64,000 nt of DNA from Streptomyces puniciscabiei. GTDB taxonomy: Bacteria > Actinomycetota > Actinomycetes > Streptomycetales > Streptomycetaceae. The DNA lies in assembly GCF_006715785.1 (NCBI RefSeq), contig NZ_VFNX01000001.1, forward strand, positions 1,054,001-1,118,000, read 5' to 3'. The translations under genes and the position numbers were made by a program. The notes under the pieces are model-generated. The model ran no database searches and was not told the origin of the DNA. It saw only the letters and a program-made list of their open reading frames with translations. Shown one piece after another: positions 7,358 through 16,393 of the stretch; within the stretch, counting starts at the first letter, position 1, and each line of letters opens with the position of its first letter.

Positions 7358-8748
7358 TTGGCCGTCTCCTCGTTCTCGTTACCGGCCTCTACGGTGGCTT
7401 CCTGCTCCGGGTCCTCGGGGACGTCGGCGTCCGGGGCCTGTTCCGGGGACTTCGGTTCGTAGACCAGGACCGCGCGGTTGTCGGGGCGCAGACGGGCCTG
7501 GGCGACCTCCTGGACCTCCTCGGGGGTCACCTCCAGGACGCGCTTGACGGCGGTGAGGGCGAGCTGCGGGTCGCCGAACAGGACGGCGTACCGGCACAGT
7601 TCGTCGGCGCGGCCGGCGACCGTGCCGAGCCGGTCCAGCCACTCGCGCTCCAACTGGGCCTGGGCGCGCTCCATTTCCTCCGGCGTGGGGCCCTCCTCGG
7701 CGAACCGGGCCAGCTCCTCGTCGATGGCGGTCTCGATGACCGGGACCTCGACGTCACCGGAGGTCTTCACGTCCAGCCAGCCCATGGAGGGCGCGCCGGC
7801 CAGGCGCAGCAGTCCGAAGCCGGCCGCGACGGCCGTACGGTCGCGGCGCACCAGCCGGTTGTACAGGCGGGAGGACTCGCCGCCGCCGAGGATGGTCAGC
7901 GCGAGGTCGGCGGCGTCGCACGCGCGCGTGCCGTCGTGCGGGAGCCGGTAAGCGGCCATCAGGGCGCGCGCCGGGACCTCCTCGACGACGACCTCACGCT
8001 TCTGCTCACCGATGATCTCCGGCAGGGCGCCGTCCCGGGGGGCGGGCTTGCCGTCGTGGGACGGGATCGACCCGAAGTACTTCTCGATCCAGGCGAGGGT
8101 CTGCTTGGGGTCGATGTCGCCGACCACGGAGAGCACCGCGTTGTTCGGCGCGTAGTAGGTGCGGAAGAACTGGCGGGCGTCCTCCAGGGTGGCCGCGTCC
8201 AGGTCCGCCATCGAGCCGATCGGCGTGTGGTGGTAGGGGTGGCCCTCCGGGTACGACAGCGCGGTCAGCTTCTCGAAGGCGGTGCCGTAGGGCACGTTGT
8301 CGTAGCGCTGGCGGCGCTCGTTCTTGACGACGTCCCGCTGGTTCTCCATGGACTCGTCGTCCAGGGCGGCCAGCAGCGAGCCCATGCGGTCGGCCTCCAG
8401 CCAGAGGGCGAGCTCCAGCTGGTGGGCGGGCATGGTCTCGAAGTAGTTGGTGCGCTCGAAACTGGTGGTGCCGTTGAGGGAGCCGCCGGCACCCTGCACC
8501 AGCTCGAAGTGACCGTTGCCCTTGACCTGTGCCGATCCCTGGAACATCAAGTGCTCGAAAAGGTGAGCCAGGCCGGTACGTCCCTTGACTTCGTGGCGGG
8601 AGCCGACGTCGTACCAGAGGCAGACCGCCGCCACCGGGGTCAGGTGGTCCTCGGAGAGCACCACGCGCAGACCGTTGGCCAGGCGGTGCTCGGTCGCTGT
8701 CAGGCCCCCGGAGCCTGCCTCGGCTGTGGTCGTGTGACCCATGGGCAT
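7354..8748 (-). CDS. M16-family zinc metallopeptidase, catalytic subunit
   Basis: This 464-residue peptidase keeps the inverted zinc motif HLFEH (in GLAHLFEHLMFQGS, near residue 60) and the downstream glutamate region (ENQRDVVKNERRQRYDN), followed by the second M16 domain. It would cleave peptides or signal-peptide remnants in the cytoplasm together with the inactive partner encoded immediately downstream. I choose the ATG at 8748 (MPMGHTTT) because GAAGGGA lies five bases before it; ATG 8742 is the alternative. The much longer open frame on this strand is an artefact of the GC-rich region upstream. It is divergent from parC. Confidence 0.9.
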   Translation of the reverse strand: MPMGHTTTAEAGSGGLTATEHRLANGLRVVLSEDHLTPVAAVCLWYDVGSRHEVKGRTGLAHLFEHLMFQGSAQVKGNGHFELVQGAGGSLNGTTSFERTNYFETMPAHQLELALWLEADRMGSLLAALDDESMENQRDVVKNERRQRYDNVPYGTAFEKLTALSYPEGHPYHHTPIGSMADLDAATLEDARQFFRTYYAPNNAVLSVVGDIDPKQTLAWIEKYFGSIPSHDGKPAPRDGALPEIIGEQKREVVVEEVPARALMAAYRLPHDGTRACDAADLALTILGGGESSRLYNRLVRRDRTAVAAGFGLLRLAGAPSMGWLDVKTSGDVEVPVIETAIDEELARFAEEGPTPEEMERAQAQLEREWLDRLGTVAGRADELCRYAVLFGDPQLALTAVKRVLEVTPEEVQEVAQARLRPDNRAVLVYEPKSPEQAPDADVPEDPEQEATVEAGNENEETAK

Positions 8749-9054
8749 GTGCGTCCCTTCGCGAGCGGAGGCGGTTGTGGAAACCGCGGTTTTCCTGCCG
8801 TTCCTGCCACTGTATGCAAACCGCGCGGGACCTCGGCCAGGTTCCGGCTTGACGTACGCCCACAGCGGATCCCGTACCCTGCGACTCGCGTGCCCGCGGG
8901 ACGGCCGGCGGGCACTGCGCCGTGCCGGTCCGGTGTGCCTCGCGCTGCCGGACGGACCGTGGAGGACCGGGCCACGGCCCGGGTTGTCAGTGCCGCGGTC
9001 CACAATGGTCCGCGTCAGATCCATCAAACGCTCAGTAGCAAGGAGCCGGCAGCG
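8749..9054. other. divergent promoter region, M16 operon / parC
   Basis: This 306-base spacer separates the divergent M16 and parC genes and holds no credible ORF. A perfect 12-base palindrome AAACCGCGGTTT lies at 8781-8792, only about 35 bases from the M16 start, and a second AAACCGCG occurs at 8818-8825, so a protein-binding site near the M16 promoter is possible. A GC-rich inverted repeat (GTGCCCGC / GCGGGCAC, about 8889-8914) lies further toward parC. The parC ribosome site AAGGAG is at about 9040. No operator could be assigned to a known regulator. Confidence 0.45.
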
Positions 9055-11514
9055 ATGGCCCGCCGCAGCACGAAGACCCCGCCGCCCGACGATTCGTTCG
9101 AGGAGAGGATCCTCGACATCGACGTCGTGGACGAGATGCGTGGCTCCTACCTCGAGTACGCGTACTCGGTCATCTACTCGCGCGCCCTGCCGGACGCCCG
9201 TGACGGCCTCAAGCCGGTGCACCGCCGGATCGTGTACCAGATGAACGAGATGGGCCTGCGCCCCGACCGCGGCTATGTGAAGTGCGCGCGCGTCGTCGGC
9301 GAGGTCATGGGCAAGCTGCACCCGCACGGCGACGCGTCGATCTACGACGCCCTGGTGCGCATGGCCCAGCCGTTCTCCATGCGCGTGCCGCTCGTCGACG
9401 GCCACGGCAACTTCGGCTCGCTGGGCAACGACGACCCGCCGGCCGCCATGCGGTACACCGAGTGCCGGCAGGCCGAGGCGACGAGCCTGATGACCGAGTC
9501 GATCGACGAGGACACGGTCGACTTCGTGCCGAACTACGACGGCCAGGAGCGCGAGCCGGTGGCGCTGCCCGCCGCTTTCCCGAACCTGCTGGTCAACGGC
9601 TCCTCGGGCATCGCGGTCGGCATGGCGACGAACATGGCGCCGCACAACCTGCGTGAGGTGATCGCGGCCGCCCGGCACCTGATCAGGCACCCGAACGCCG
9701 ACCTGGACGCGCTGATGAAGCACGTCCCGGGCCCGGACCTGCCCACCGGCGGCCGGATCGTCGGCCTGGACGGCATCCGGGACGCGTACGCGACGGGCCG
9801 CGGCACCTTCAAGATGCGGGCGACGGTCTCGGTCGAGACCGTGACCGCCCGCCGCAAGGGCCTGGTCGTCACCGAGCTGCCCTTCACGGTCGGCCCCGAG
9901 AAGGTCATCGCGAAGATCAAGGATCTGGTCAACGCGAAGAAGATCCAGGGCATCGCCGACGTCAAGGACCTCACCGACCGCGAGCACGGCCTGCGCCTGG
10001 TCATCGAGATCAAGAACGGCTTCGTGCCGGAGGCGGTCCTGGAGCAGCTGTACAAGCTGACCCCGATGGAGGAGTCCTTCGGCATCAACAACGTCGCCCT
10101 GGTGGACGGCCAGCCGCTCACCCTGGGCCTGAAGGAGCTGCTGGAGGTCTATCTCGACCACCGCTTCGACGTGGTCCGGCGCCGCAGCGAGTTCCGCCGC
10201 GGCAAGAGGCGCGACCGGCTGCACCTGGTCGAGGGTCTGCTGACCGCCCTGGTGGACATCGACGAGGTCATCCGGCTGATCCGGTCCAGCGAGAACTCCG
10301 CGCAGGCCAAGGAGCGCCTGATGCGGCGCTTCTCGCTGAGCGAGGTGCAGACGCAGTACATCCTCGACACGCCGCTGCGCCGGCTCACCAAGTACGACCG
10401 GATCGAGCTGGAGGCGGAGAGGGACAGGCTCACCGCGGAGATCGAGGAGCTGACCCGGATCCTGGAGTCCGACGCGGAGCTGCGCAAGCTGGTCTCGGCC
10501 GAACTGGCCGACGTGGCGAAGAAGTTCGGCACCGACCGGCGTACGGTCCTGCTGGAGTCCGCGGGTGCCCCGGTGGCCGCGGTGCCGCTGCAGGTGGCCG
10601 ACACCCCGTGCCGGGTGCTGCTGTCCTCGACGGGTCTGCTGGCCCGTACGGCGACCGCCGAGCCGTTCCCGGATCAGGCCGGCGGCAAGCGCGTCAAGCA
10701 CGACGTGATCGTCTCCGCGGTTCCGGCGACCGCGCGCGGTGAGATCGGCGCGGTGACCTCGTCGGGCCGGCTGCTGCGGATCAACGTGGTCGACCTGCCC
10801 CAGCTGCCGGAGACGGCGACCGCGCCCAACCTCTCCGGAGGGGCGCCGCTGGCCGAGTTCGTCTCCCTGGAGGACGACGAGACGGTGGTCTGCCTGACCA
10901 CGCTGGACGAGTCGTCCCCGGGCCTGGCGCTCGGCACCGAGCAGGGTGTGGTCAAGCGTGTGGTGCCCGACTACCCCTCCAACAAGGAGGAGTTGGAGGT
11001 CATCACGCTGAAGGAGGGCGACCGGATCGTCGGCGCGGTGGAGCTGCGCACCGGCGAGGAGGACCTGGTCTTCATCACGGACGACGCCCAGTTGCTGCGC
11101 TTCCAGGCGTCCATCGTGCGCCCGCAGGGCCGCCCGGCCGGCGGTATGGCGGGCATCAAGCTCACCGAGGGCGCGAAGGTCATCTCCTTCACGGCGGTCG
11201 ACCCGGCGGCCGACGCGGTGGTGTTCACGGTCGCGGGCTCGCGCGGCACGCTGGACGACTCGGTGCAGACGACCGCCAAGCTGACCCCGTTCGACCAGTT
11301 CCCGCGCAAGGGCCGGGCCACGGGCGGTGTGCGCTGCCAGCGGTTCCTGAAGGGCGAGGACTGCCTGTCGCTGGCCTGGGCGGGCCCCACTCCCGCGCGT
11401 GCGGCGCAGAAGACCGGCACCCCGGCGGAGCTGCCGGAGCTGGACCCGCGCCGGGACGGTTCGGGCACGTCGCTGCCGAAGACGGTGGCGGTGGTCGCGG
11501 GACCGGTGCTCTAG
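9055..11514 (+). CDS. parC: DNA topoisomerase IV subunit A
   Basis: This 819-residue type IIA topoisomerase subunit makes the double-strand break during chromosome decatenation, together with ParE. The catalytic tyrosine is Tyr134 in AAMRYTECR; the 5Y-CAP motifs [23 protein letters not shown] and DGHGNFGS are intact, followed by a coiled coil (about 390-480) and a beta-pinwheel C-terminal domain. The start ATG at 9055 has AAGGAG 11 bases upstream. I call ParC rather than GyrA because a ParE-type subunit is encoded in the same window, at 27719-29842 on the other strand, and because no GyrA-box-like motif stands out in the C-terminal domain. Actinobacteria keep these two genes apart from gyrBA. 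Confidence 0.93.
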   Translation: MARRSTKTPPPDDSFEERILDIDVVDEMRGSYLEYAYSVIYSRALPDARDGLKPVHRRIVYQMNEMGLRPDRGYVKCARVVGEVMGKLHPHGDASIYDALVRMAQPFSMRVPLVDGHGNFGSLGNDDPPAAMRYTECRQAEATSLMTESIDEDTVDFVPNYDGQEREPVALPAAFPNLLVNGSSGIAVGMATNMAPHNLREVIAAARHLIRHPNADLDALMKHVPGPDLPTGGRIVGLDGIRDAYATGRGTFKMRATVSVETVTARRKGLVVTELPFTVGPEKVIAKIKDLVNAKKIQGIADVKDLTDREHGLRLVIEIKNGFVPEAVLEQLYKLTPMEESFGINNVALVDGQPLTLGLKELLEVYLDHRFDVVRRRSEFRRGKRRDRLHLVEGLLTALVDIDEVIRLIRSSENSAQAKERLMRRFSLSEVQTQYILDTPLRRLTKYDRIELEAERDRLTAEIEELTRILESDAELRKLVSAELADVAKKFGTDRRTVLLESAGAPVAAVPLQVADTPCRVLLSSTGLLARTATAEPFPDQAGGKRVKHDVIVSAVPATARGEIGAVTSSGRLLRINVVDLPQLPETATAPNLSGGAPLAEFVSLEDDETVVCLTTLDESSPGLALGTEQGVVKRVVPDYPSNKEELEVITLKEGDRIVGAVELRTGEEDLVFITDDAQLLRFQASIVRPQGRPAGGMAGIKLTEGAKVISFTAVDPAADAVVFTVAGSRGTLDDSVQTTAKLTPFDQFPRKGRATGGVRCQRFLKGEDCLSLAWAGPTPARAAQKTGTPAELPELDPRRDGSGTSLPKTVAVVAGPVL

Positions 11515-12653
11515 GCGGGCGGATCCTCCAGGTCCGCTTCGTCCGGGCCTTGTCCATCCGGACCTGGCACCTCCGGGCCCGGCACATCCGGGCCCTGCAC
11601 ATAGCGCAGGACGCCCCACATGCCGTGCTCGTCGGCGTGTGGGGCGTCGTTCCGGCACCCCTTGAGCTCCTGGCTGAGGGACTCGGTGTCGATGCCGGAG
11701 CCGATCAGCACGAGCTGGGTGAGGCGGTCGCCTGCGACGCCCCAGGGTTCCGGGTAGAAGCGCAGGAACCGGCCGACGGCGTGCACGGCGTACCGGTTGC
11801 GGGTGTCGTACGGCCCGAAGTCGACGTACCCCTTGATCCGGTACAGCCCCTCGGGCCGGCTGTCCAGGAACCGCATGAGCCGACGGGGCTCCAGGGGGAC
11901 CTCGGAGGTGAAGGACAGGCTGTCGTAGGCGGTGTGCAGGTGACCGGCGTGGTCCTCGTGTGCGTCGCCCCCGGTGTGCTCGTGGAGGTCGTCGAAGGAC
12001 AGCTGCCCGATACGTTCCTCGCTCGGCTTGCAGTCGAAGAGGAAGTCGGGGTCGATACGGCCGTAGGTGGCGGGGACGACGGCAGCACGGTCCGTGAGGG
12101 ACCGCACCAGGGCGAGCACCCGGTCGGCGCCGTCCGCGCGGTCGAGCTTGTTGACCACGACCAGGTCGGCGAGGGCCAGGTGGCGGTCGATCTCGGGGTG
12201 CTTCGCGCGCGTGTCGTCGAACTCCGCGGCGTCCACGACCTCCACCAGGCCGCCGTAGACGACCCTGGGGTGCTCGCTGGCCAGCACCATCCGCACGAGC
12301 TCCTGCGGCTCGGCGAGACCGCTGGCCTCGATGACGATCACGTCGATGCCGGTGCGCGGGTCGGCGAGCCGGTCCAGGTAGAGGTCGAGTTCGCTCGCGT
12401 CGACGGCACAGCACAGGCAGCCGTTGCCGAGCGAGACGGTCGAGTCGCCGAGGGCGCCGGCGACAGCCATCGCGTCGATCTCGACGGCCCCGAAGTCGTT
12501 GACGATCGCCCCGATCCGGCTGCCTCCGCTGCGGTGCAGCAGGTGGTTGAGGAGTGTGGTCTTCCCGGAGCCGAGGAAACCGGCGAGCACGACGACCGGG
12601 ATCTGCTGCGGGCTGCGGCTGCTGTCCGGGCTGTTCGCAGGGCTGTTCCCCAA
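11511..12653 (-). CDS. COG0523-family GTPase (CobW/ZNG-type metallochaperone)
   Basis: This 380-residue G3E P-loop GTPase has Walker A GFLGSGKTT, the metal-binding CxCC motif in GNGCLCCAVD, Walker B/switch EASGLAEPQE and the guanine-specificity motif NKLD, followed by a His/Asp-rich stretch (HEHTGGDAHEDHAGHLH) and the CobW C-terminal domain. Such proteins use GTP to insert or distribute metals, often zinc. The His-rich loop favours zinc or another transition metal; no Zur box was recognised upstream. The last 25 residues are a Pro-Gly-Asp/Glu pentapeptide repeat encoded by a 15-bp tandem repeat. Its stop codon overlaps that of convergent parC within the palindrome CTAG. Confidence 0.88.
   Translation of the reverse strand: MGNSPANSPDSSRSPQQIPVVVLAGFLGSGKTTLLNHLLHRSGGSRIGAIVNDFGAVEIDAMAVAGALGDSTVSLGNGCLCCAVDASELDLYLDRLADPRTGIDVIVIEASGLAEPQELVRMVLASEHPRVVYGGLVEVVDAAEFDDTRAKHPEIDRHLALADLVVVNKLDRADGADRVLALVRSLTDRAAVVPATYGRIDPDFLFDCKPSEERIGQLSFDDLHEHTGGDAHEDHAGHLHTAYDSLSFTSEVPLEPRRLMRFLDSRPEGLYRIKGYVDFGPYDTRNRYAVHAVGRFLRFYPEPWGVAGDRLTQLVLIGSGIDTESLSQELKGCRNDAPHADEHGMWGVLRYVQGPDVPGPEVPGPDGQGPDEADLEDPPA
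11542..11601. repeat. 15-bp tandem repeat, four copies, coding
   Basis: Four consecutive 15-base units (11542-11556, 11557-11571, 11572-11586, 11587-11601) of the form TCCGGGCCCGGCACA encode the PGPDV/PGPEV/PGPDG C-terminal tail of the COG0523 GTPase. The copies differ by one to five bases, so it looks like slippage-prone expansion of a disordered tail. Confidence 0.8.
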
Positions 12654-12719
12654 TGGGCGACCTCTCTCGTGTGGACCGACTGCCGGTCCAGGATAGGAGG
12701 GGCCCCTGGGGCGGGTGTG

Positions 12720-13886
12720 TCAGCCGGCGGCCGGCACCGCGACCGGCGGCGTCGGCCCCACATACCGCGCGACCGGACGGATGATCTTCGAGTCGGCCGC
12801 CTGTTCCAGGATGTTGGCGCTCCAGCCCACCACCCGCGCCGCGGCGAAGGTGGGGGTGAACATCTCCCGGGGCAGTCCGCAGAGTTCCATGACCACGCCG
12901 GCGTAGAACTCCACGTTGGTGTGGAGTTCACGGCCGGGCTTCAGCTCGGCGAGGATCGCCTCGACGCGGCGCTCGACCTCCACCGCGAAGTCGACGCGCG
13001 GACCGCCGAAGCCCTGGGCGATCTCCCGCAGCATCCGGGAACGGGGGTCCTCCGTGCGGTAGACGGCGTGTCCGAAGCCCATGATCCGGTCGCCGGCGAG
13101 CACCCGCTCGCGGATCCAGGGGTCGATCCGGTCCGGGGTGCCGATGGCCTCCAGGGTGTCCAGGGCCCGGCTGGGCGCGCCGCCGTGCAACGGCCCGGAC
13201 AGGGCACCCACGGCTCCGGTCAGGCATGCGGCCACGTCGGCGCCGGTGGAGGCGATGACGCGGGCGGTGAAGGTTGATGCATTGAACCCATGATCAATGG
13301 TTGAGATCAGATACTGCTCGACCGCACGCGCCTGGCGCGGCTCGGGTTCCTCGCCGGTGAGCATGTACAGGTAGTTGGCCGCGTAGGGGAGGTCCTCCCG
13401 CGGCTCGACCGGGGCAAGTCCCTGACCGAGCCGGTACAGCGCGGTGAGCAGCGTGGGTACGGCCGCGCAGACGGCCAGGGTGTCGGCGCGACGCCGGTCG
13501 GCGTCGATGTCGTACACCGGTCGCAGCCCGCGCGCCGAGCCCAGCAGGGACAGGGCCGTGCGCAGTCCGGACAGCGGGCCGGAGAGGCGGCTCGCCGCGG
13601 CGATCACGGGCAGCGCCGCGCGGACCTCCTCGGGGAGCCGCCGCAGTGCCGCGGTTTCGGCGGCGAAGGCGGCGCCGCGCTGCGCGTCCGGGAGCGTGCC
13701 GTGGACCAGCAGGTGCCAGACGTCCTCGAAGCCGCGGGTCCGCGCCAGTTCCACGGCCGAGTACTGGCGGTAGTGGTAGAAGCCCTCGCGTCCCCTCACG
13801 TCGCCGATCTCGGTCTCGGCGACGACGACGCCGGCGAGACCGCGCGGTGCGTCGATGAGCGGGGTTGCGGTCCTGTTGATGGCCAT
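12720..13886 (-). CDS. citrate synthase-like protein
   Basis: This 388-residue member of the citrate/2-methylcitrate synthase family would condense acetyl-CoA or propionyl-CoA with oxaloacetate. The conserved histidine segments are present (STIDHGFNAST; SGPLHGGAPS; MGFGHAVYRTEDPR). The segment that usually carries the catalytic aspartate, NVDFY, reads NVEFYAGVV here, with Glu at that position. It is divergent from a second citrate-synthase-like gene fused to a DNA-binding domain, separated by 104 bases containing a perfect palindrome. It is not obviously the main housekeeping citrate synthase; the substrate cannot be told from sequence alone. Confidence 0.85.
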   Translation of the reverse strand: MAINRTATPLIDAPRGLAGVVVAETEIGDVRGREGFYHYRQYSAVELARTRGFEDVWHLLVHGTLPDAQRGAAFAAETAALRRLPEEVRAALPVIAAASRLSGPLSGLRTALSLLGSARGLRPVYDIDADRRRADTLAVCAAVPTLLTALYRLGQGLAPVEPREDLPYAANYLYMLTGEEPEPRQARAVEQYLISTIDHGFNASTFTARVIASTGADVAACLTGAVGALSGPLHGGAPSRALDTLEAIGTPDRIDPWIRERVLAGDRIMGFGHAVYRTEDPRSRMLREIAQGFGGPRVDFAVEVERRVEAILAELKPGRELHTNVEFYAGVVMELCGLPREMFTPTFAAARVVGWSANILEQAADSKIIRPVARYVGPTPPVAVPAAG

Positions 13887-13943
13887 GGTTCTCCTCCCTG
13901 GACTTGATCTGACTGTCCATGCTTGACTGCTCCTCTGTCAATA

Positions 13944-13956
13944 TTGATTGAATCAA
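13944..13956. promoter_or_regulatory. palindromic candidate operator between two citrate synthase genes
   Basis: TTGATTGAATCAA is a 13-base perfect palindrome with a single central base, in an unusually AT-rich patch (13938-13956) of the 104-base divergent promoter region. It is well placed to control both genes and is a natural candidate site for the DNA-binding domain of the adjacent citrate-synthase fusion protein. Confidence 0.5.
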
Positions 13957-13990
13957 CTCAGTCCGATCAACATGTGCAGAGGCGGCTACG

Positions 13991-15256
13991 GTGACCTCCA
14001 TGCGCGATCACGAATCCGCTCCCGGCCGTGCCGGGCGCAGGCTGACCACCAGGGAGACCGCCGAACTGCTCGGCGTGAAGCCGGAGACGGTGTACGCGTA
14101 CGTGAGCCGCGGCCTGCTCAGCAGCAGGCGCGAGCCCGGCGGCCGTGCCAGCACCTTCGAGGCCAAGGAGGTCGAGGCCCTGGCCCGGCGCCACCGCCGC
14201 GAGGCGGCCACCACGCCGGGCTCCGGCGCGGACCTGTCCGTCCGGACCCGCATCACGCTGATCGAGCAGGACCGGTACTACTTCCGCGGCGTGGACGCCG
14301 TCGAGCTGGCGCTGCGGCACTCCTACGAGGAGGTCGCGGAGTGGCTGTGGACGGCCCGGCTCACCCCGGGCGTCACCTTCTCCGCGCCCGGCCCCACCGT
14401 CGAGGTCGCACGCCGCGCGGTGAACGCGCTGTCCGAGCACGCCTCCCCCACCGACCGGCTGCGCGTGGCGGCCGTCGCCGCGGCGGCCGAGGACCCGCTG
14501 CGCTTCGACCTGTCCGAGGACGCCGTGCTGAACACCGCGCGGATCCTGATCCCCACGCTCGTCGCCGCGCTGCCGCCGGTCCGCCACGACCACAAGGACG
14601 ACGGTCCGCTCGCCCACCGGCTCTGGGGCCGGCTGACCGGCCGTCCCGCCGACGAGGCGTCCCTGCGCGTCCTGGACACCGCGCTCGCGCTGCTCGCCGA
14701 CCACGATCTGGCCGCCTCCACGCTCGCGGTCCGGGTCGCCGCCTCGGCCCGTGCGCATGCCTACGCGGCCGTCTCGGCCGGGCTCGGCGTCCTGGAGGGC
14801 CCACTGCACGGCGCCGCGAGCGGTGACGCCCACCGCATGCTGCTCGACGTGCTCGACCAGGGCACGGCGGTCCCGGTGATCGCAGGTGAACTGCGTGCAG
14901 GCCGCCGGGTCCCGGGGCTCGGCCACCGGCTGTACACCGGCGAGGACCCGCGCGCGAGCGTGCTGTTCGGCCTGCTGGAGCAGGTACCGCGCGCGGAGTC
15001 CGCCCTGCTCGCCGCCCGGGACATCGTCGCCACCACCGCCCGGCACACCCCGCTGCACGCCAACGTCGACCTGGCCCTGGCGGTGTTCACCGCGTCCAGC
15101 GGCATGCCCGCCACGGCCGGCGAGACGATCTTCGCCGTCGCGCGGACGGCGGGCTGGATCGCACACGCCCTGGAGGAGTACGGCGAGCGCCCGCTGCGCA
15201 TGCGCCCGGTGGGCCACTACGTCGGTCCGCGGCCTCCGCAGCCCCTGCCGGAGTAG
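13991..15256 (+). CDS. citrate synthase-like protein with N-terminal HTH domain
   Basis: This 421-residue protein has an excisionase/MerR-like helix-turn-helix at the N-terminus (residues about 18-65: TTRETAELLGVKPETVYAYV, then SRGLLSSRREPGGRASTFEA) joined to a citrate-synthase domain (about 80-410). The enzyme motifs look complete: LADHDLAAST, EGPLHGAASGD, GLGHRLYTGEDPR and HANVDLALAVF with the catalytic aspartate. The GTG at 13991 has GAGG eight bases upstream and is preferred to ATG 14000. It could be a metabolite-sensing regulator of the divergent citrate synthase gene, an enzyme, or both; similar fusions occur in other Streptomyces. The domain assignments are firm, the dual role is inferred. 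Confidence 0.82.
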   Translation: MTSMRDHESAPGRAGRRLTTRETAELLGVKPETVYAYVSRGLLSSRREPGGRASTFEAKEVEALARRHRREAATTPGSGADLSVRTRITLIEQDRYYFRGVDAVELALRHSYEEVAEWLWTARLTPGVTFSAPGPTVEVARRAVNALSEHASPTDRLRVAAVAAAAEDPLRFDLSEDAVLNTARILIPTLVAALPPVRHDHKDDGPLAHRLWGRLTGRPADEASLRVLDTALALLADHDLAASTLAVRVAASARAHAYAAVSAGLGVLEGPLHGAASGDAHRMLLDVLDQGTAVPVIAGELRAGRRVPGLGHRLYTGEDPRASVLFGLLEQVPRAESALLAARDIVATTARHTPLHANVDLALAVFTASSGMPATAGETIFAVARTAGWIAHALEEYGERPLRMRPVGHYVGPRPPQPLPE

Positions 15257-15332
15257 GCCGTCCCATGCCCGAGCAGGCCGTCCCCCTGCCGGAGCAGGAC
15301 ACTCCCATGGCCGGAAGTCGCCCCGCGGAGAG

Positions 15333-15351
15333 TCAGGTTAGGCTCACCTCT
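15333..15351 (+). promoter_or_regulatory. iron box (IdeR/DmdR-type)
   Basis: TCAGGTTAGGCTCACCTCT matches the actinobacterial iron-box consensus TTAGGTTAGGCTAACCTAA at 15 of 19 positions, including the central GGTTAGGCT and ACCT. It ends one base before the GTG at 15352 and includes a TAGGCT that could be a -10 element (15339-15344). Repression by iron-loaded DmdR1 is the natural reading. Confidence 0.75.
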
Positions 15352-16293
15352 GTGAGTAGGTGCGCGACCGTCTCCCGGAGCCTCGACGAGCCCGTCTCCG
15401 GTACGGCGGCCACGGCGACGACGTGGCTGCTGCTGGAACAGCCCGGCCCGTGGGGTGCCAAGGCGCTGACTTCGAGCCATCTGGACCGCGCGCTGGGCCG
15501 GGCCCTGGAGGCGGCCGCCGGCGGAACCGGCGTCCGCATCGCGCTCATCCGCCGCCCGGGACGCCACGCCGACCCCGGCGGGCCCGCCGACCGGCAGGTG
15601 TACGCCGCGCACACCGTGCCGGGCCGCGTCTGGCTGCACAGCGCCACGATCCGTGATCCGCGGCGGCTCCTCGGGCTCGACTTCGCGGCCCTCGGGGCGG
15701 GTGACCACCGCTCCTTCGGTGCCGCGCTCGGGGGGCGGCCGCACCGCGGTGACCCGCTCGCCCTCGTGTGCACCAACGGCAAACGCGACCGCTGCTGCGC
15801 CCTCCTGGGCCGTCCCCTCGCCGCCGAACTGTCCGCCTCAGGGGTGCGCGGAGTGTGGGAGGTCACCCATCTGGGTGGACATCGCTTCTCGCCGACCGTA
15901 CTCGTCCTGCCGTACGGCTACGCCTACGGCCGCGCCGGGGCGCACACCATCAAGGAGGCGCTGCACGGCGCTCAGGAGGGGCGCGTGGTGGTCGAGGGAT
16001 GCCGCGGCTGCTCCGCCTGGGAACGGCCCGGCCAGGCGGCCGAACTGGCCGTCCGGTCGGTGGCGGGCGAGTACCGGGCGGGGCTGCTGAGCGTCGTACG
16101 GACCGACGGCGCGGCCCCGCGCTGGGAGGTCACCGTCGGGCACGCCGACGGCCGCCGCTGGCGGGTGACCGTGGCGCAGGGGGCGTCGCAGCCGCCCCGG
16201 CCGGAGAGCTGCGGCGCGGCTGTGCTGGGCACACCGGCCCGGATGGACGTCGTGGCGGTGCGCGAGCTGAGGCCGACGGCGCTGGCGAGCTGA
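15352..16293 (+). CDS. sucrase/ferredoxin-like (Suc_Fer) family protein
   Basis: This 313-residue (from GTG 15352) protein of the Suc_Fer family has a thioredoxin-like ferredoxin fold that can bind a [2Fe-2S] cluster. It shows the family signature RCATVSR at the N-terminus, the CTNGKRDRCC segment, the HLGGHRFSPTVLVLPYG motif and a later CRGC pair. An ATG at 15265 in the same frame would add 29 residues of repetitive, non-conserved sequence and would place an iron box inside the coding region. I therefore prefer GTG 15352, possibly on a leaderless transcript. Iron-regulated expression and the cysteines suggest a redox role in iron uptake or siderophore reduction, as an inference. Confidence 0.78.
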   Translation: MSRCATVSRSLDEPVSGTAATATTWLLLEQPGPWGAKALTSSHLDRALGRALEAAAGGTGVRIALIRRPGRHADPGGPADRQVYAAHTVPGRVWLHSATIRDPRRLLGLDFAALGAGDHRSFGAALGGRPHRGDPLALVCTNGKRDRCCALLGRPLAAELSASGVRGVWEVTHLGGHRFSPTVLVLPYGYAYGRAGAHTIKEALHGAQEGRVVVEGCRGCSAWERPGQAAELAVRSVAGEYRAGLLSVVRTDGAAPRWEVTVGHADGRRWRVTVAQGASQPPRPESCGAAVLGTPARMDVVAVRELRPTALAS

Positions 16294-16393
16294 GCGCTCC
16301 TCGCAGCGGCGACCGTCTCGTTCAAGAACTGGTCAAGAGATCCCCACCACACCCCCTGGGGCGCGTCGGGCCACCCCACGTACCTTCGGGGGT

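Noticed and set aside
7354..12414. 1686-codon open frame on the minus strand
   Set aside because: Only the last 464 codons (M16 peptidase) are protein-like; the rest is antisense to parC and exists because of the GC bias.
15265..15351. Coding start of the Suc_Fer gene at ATG 15265
   Set aside because: The added residues are repetitive, unlike the family, and would bury an iron box in the coding region; retained only as an alternative.
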